Part shown: piece by piece, positions 63,953 through 64,000 of the stretch
Position numbering within the stretch: the stretch's first letter is position 1
Layout: every line of letters begins with the position of its first letter
From: Zelonia costaricensis
Lineage: Eukaryota; Euglenozoa; Kinetoplastea; Trypanosomatida; Trypanosomatidae
NCBI GenBank assembly: GCA_030849075.1
Contig: JASAOO010003450.1
Span: 1 to 64,000, forward strand
Direction of reading: 5' to 3'
Length of the DNA: 64,000 nt
The notes under the pieces: model-generated
Databases searched by the model: none
Seen by the model: only the letters and a program-made list of their open reading frames with translations
Told to the model about the DNA's origin: nothing
Translations under genes and position numbers: made by a program

Positions 63953-64000
63953 ATTGTTGTGCAGAGGCGAAGGTGTGGGAAGGGCACATGCGTTTGCATG

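Noticed and set aside
1..64000. Mobile elements, CRISPR arrays, rRNA or spliced-leader gene arrays
   Set aside because: No reverse transcriptase, transposase, terminal repeats, regularly spaced repeats or tandem RNA gene units were seen.

Overview
The window looks like nuclear DNA of a trypanosomatid flagellate, most likely of the Leishmania/Leptomonas/Crithidia group. The DNA is GC-rich. Every gene I can support is intronless and lies on the minus strand, as in a directional polycistronic unit. Genes are separated by roughly 0.7-3.5 kb of low-complexity sequence with GT/CA microsatellites and homopurine/homopyrimidine tracts. Several products are kinetoplastid or flagellate specialities: an RNA-editing-type RNase III endonuclease, an IFT-A subunit, an axonemal dynein heavy chain and a C1a-32-like central-pair protein. 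Transcription runs from high to low coordinates.

Layout in transcription order (right to left): RPS18 (63434-63895); axonemal inner-arm dynein heavy chain (49248-62153); an unrecognised four-TM protein with a long cytosolic tail (44271-46949); an unrecognised 194-aa protein (40123-40707); two almost identical RPS10 genes (38632-39129 and 37214-37711); IFT122 (32382-36317); a very large secretory protein with weak SEL1-like repeats (25371-30398); a small tail-region-TM protein (23619-24317); a multi-TM secretory-pathway protein (20632-22335); a huge Ala-rich protein with a mitochondrial-type N-terminus (14791-19845); a CLAMP/C1a-32-like flagellar protein (12926-13786); an editing endonuclease-like RNase III (10117-11988); a DDT-WHIM1-WHIM2-like chromatin protein (5865-8864); RPL24 (4785-5159); a protein with two membrane anchors (2094-3815); a short secreted GLG1-like Cys-repeat protein (756-1223); and the first 20 codons of a second RPL24 copy running off the left edge (1-60).

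The genes do not form a functional operon. As usual in trypanosomatids, neighbours share transcription only, and individual mRNAs are expected to be made by spliced-leader trans-splicing. For 15 genes I can read a homopyrimidine tract (minus strand) followed by a first AG placed 9-71 nt before the chosen ATG; 12 of these 15 AGs are CAG. This supports most of the start codons. Dynein is the exception: the first AG after its tract falls inside the open frame, so its N-terminus is uncertain. Three genes (dynein, IFT122, the CLAMP protein) are flagellar and four intact or partial ribosomal genes are duplicated or abundant-type genes. I see no mobile element, CRISPR, tRNA or rRNA gene, and no single obvious new biological system. 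The most interesting leads are the DDT-WHIM protein, the SEL1-like giant, the GLG1-like secreted protein and the conversion-type duplications of RPL24 and RPS10.
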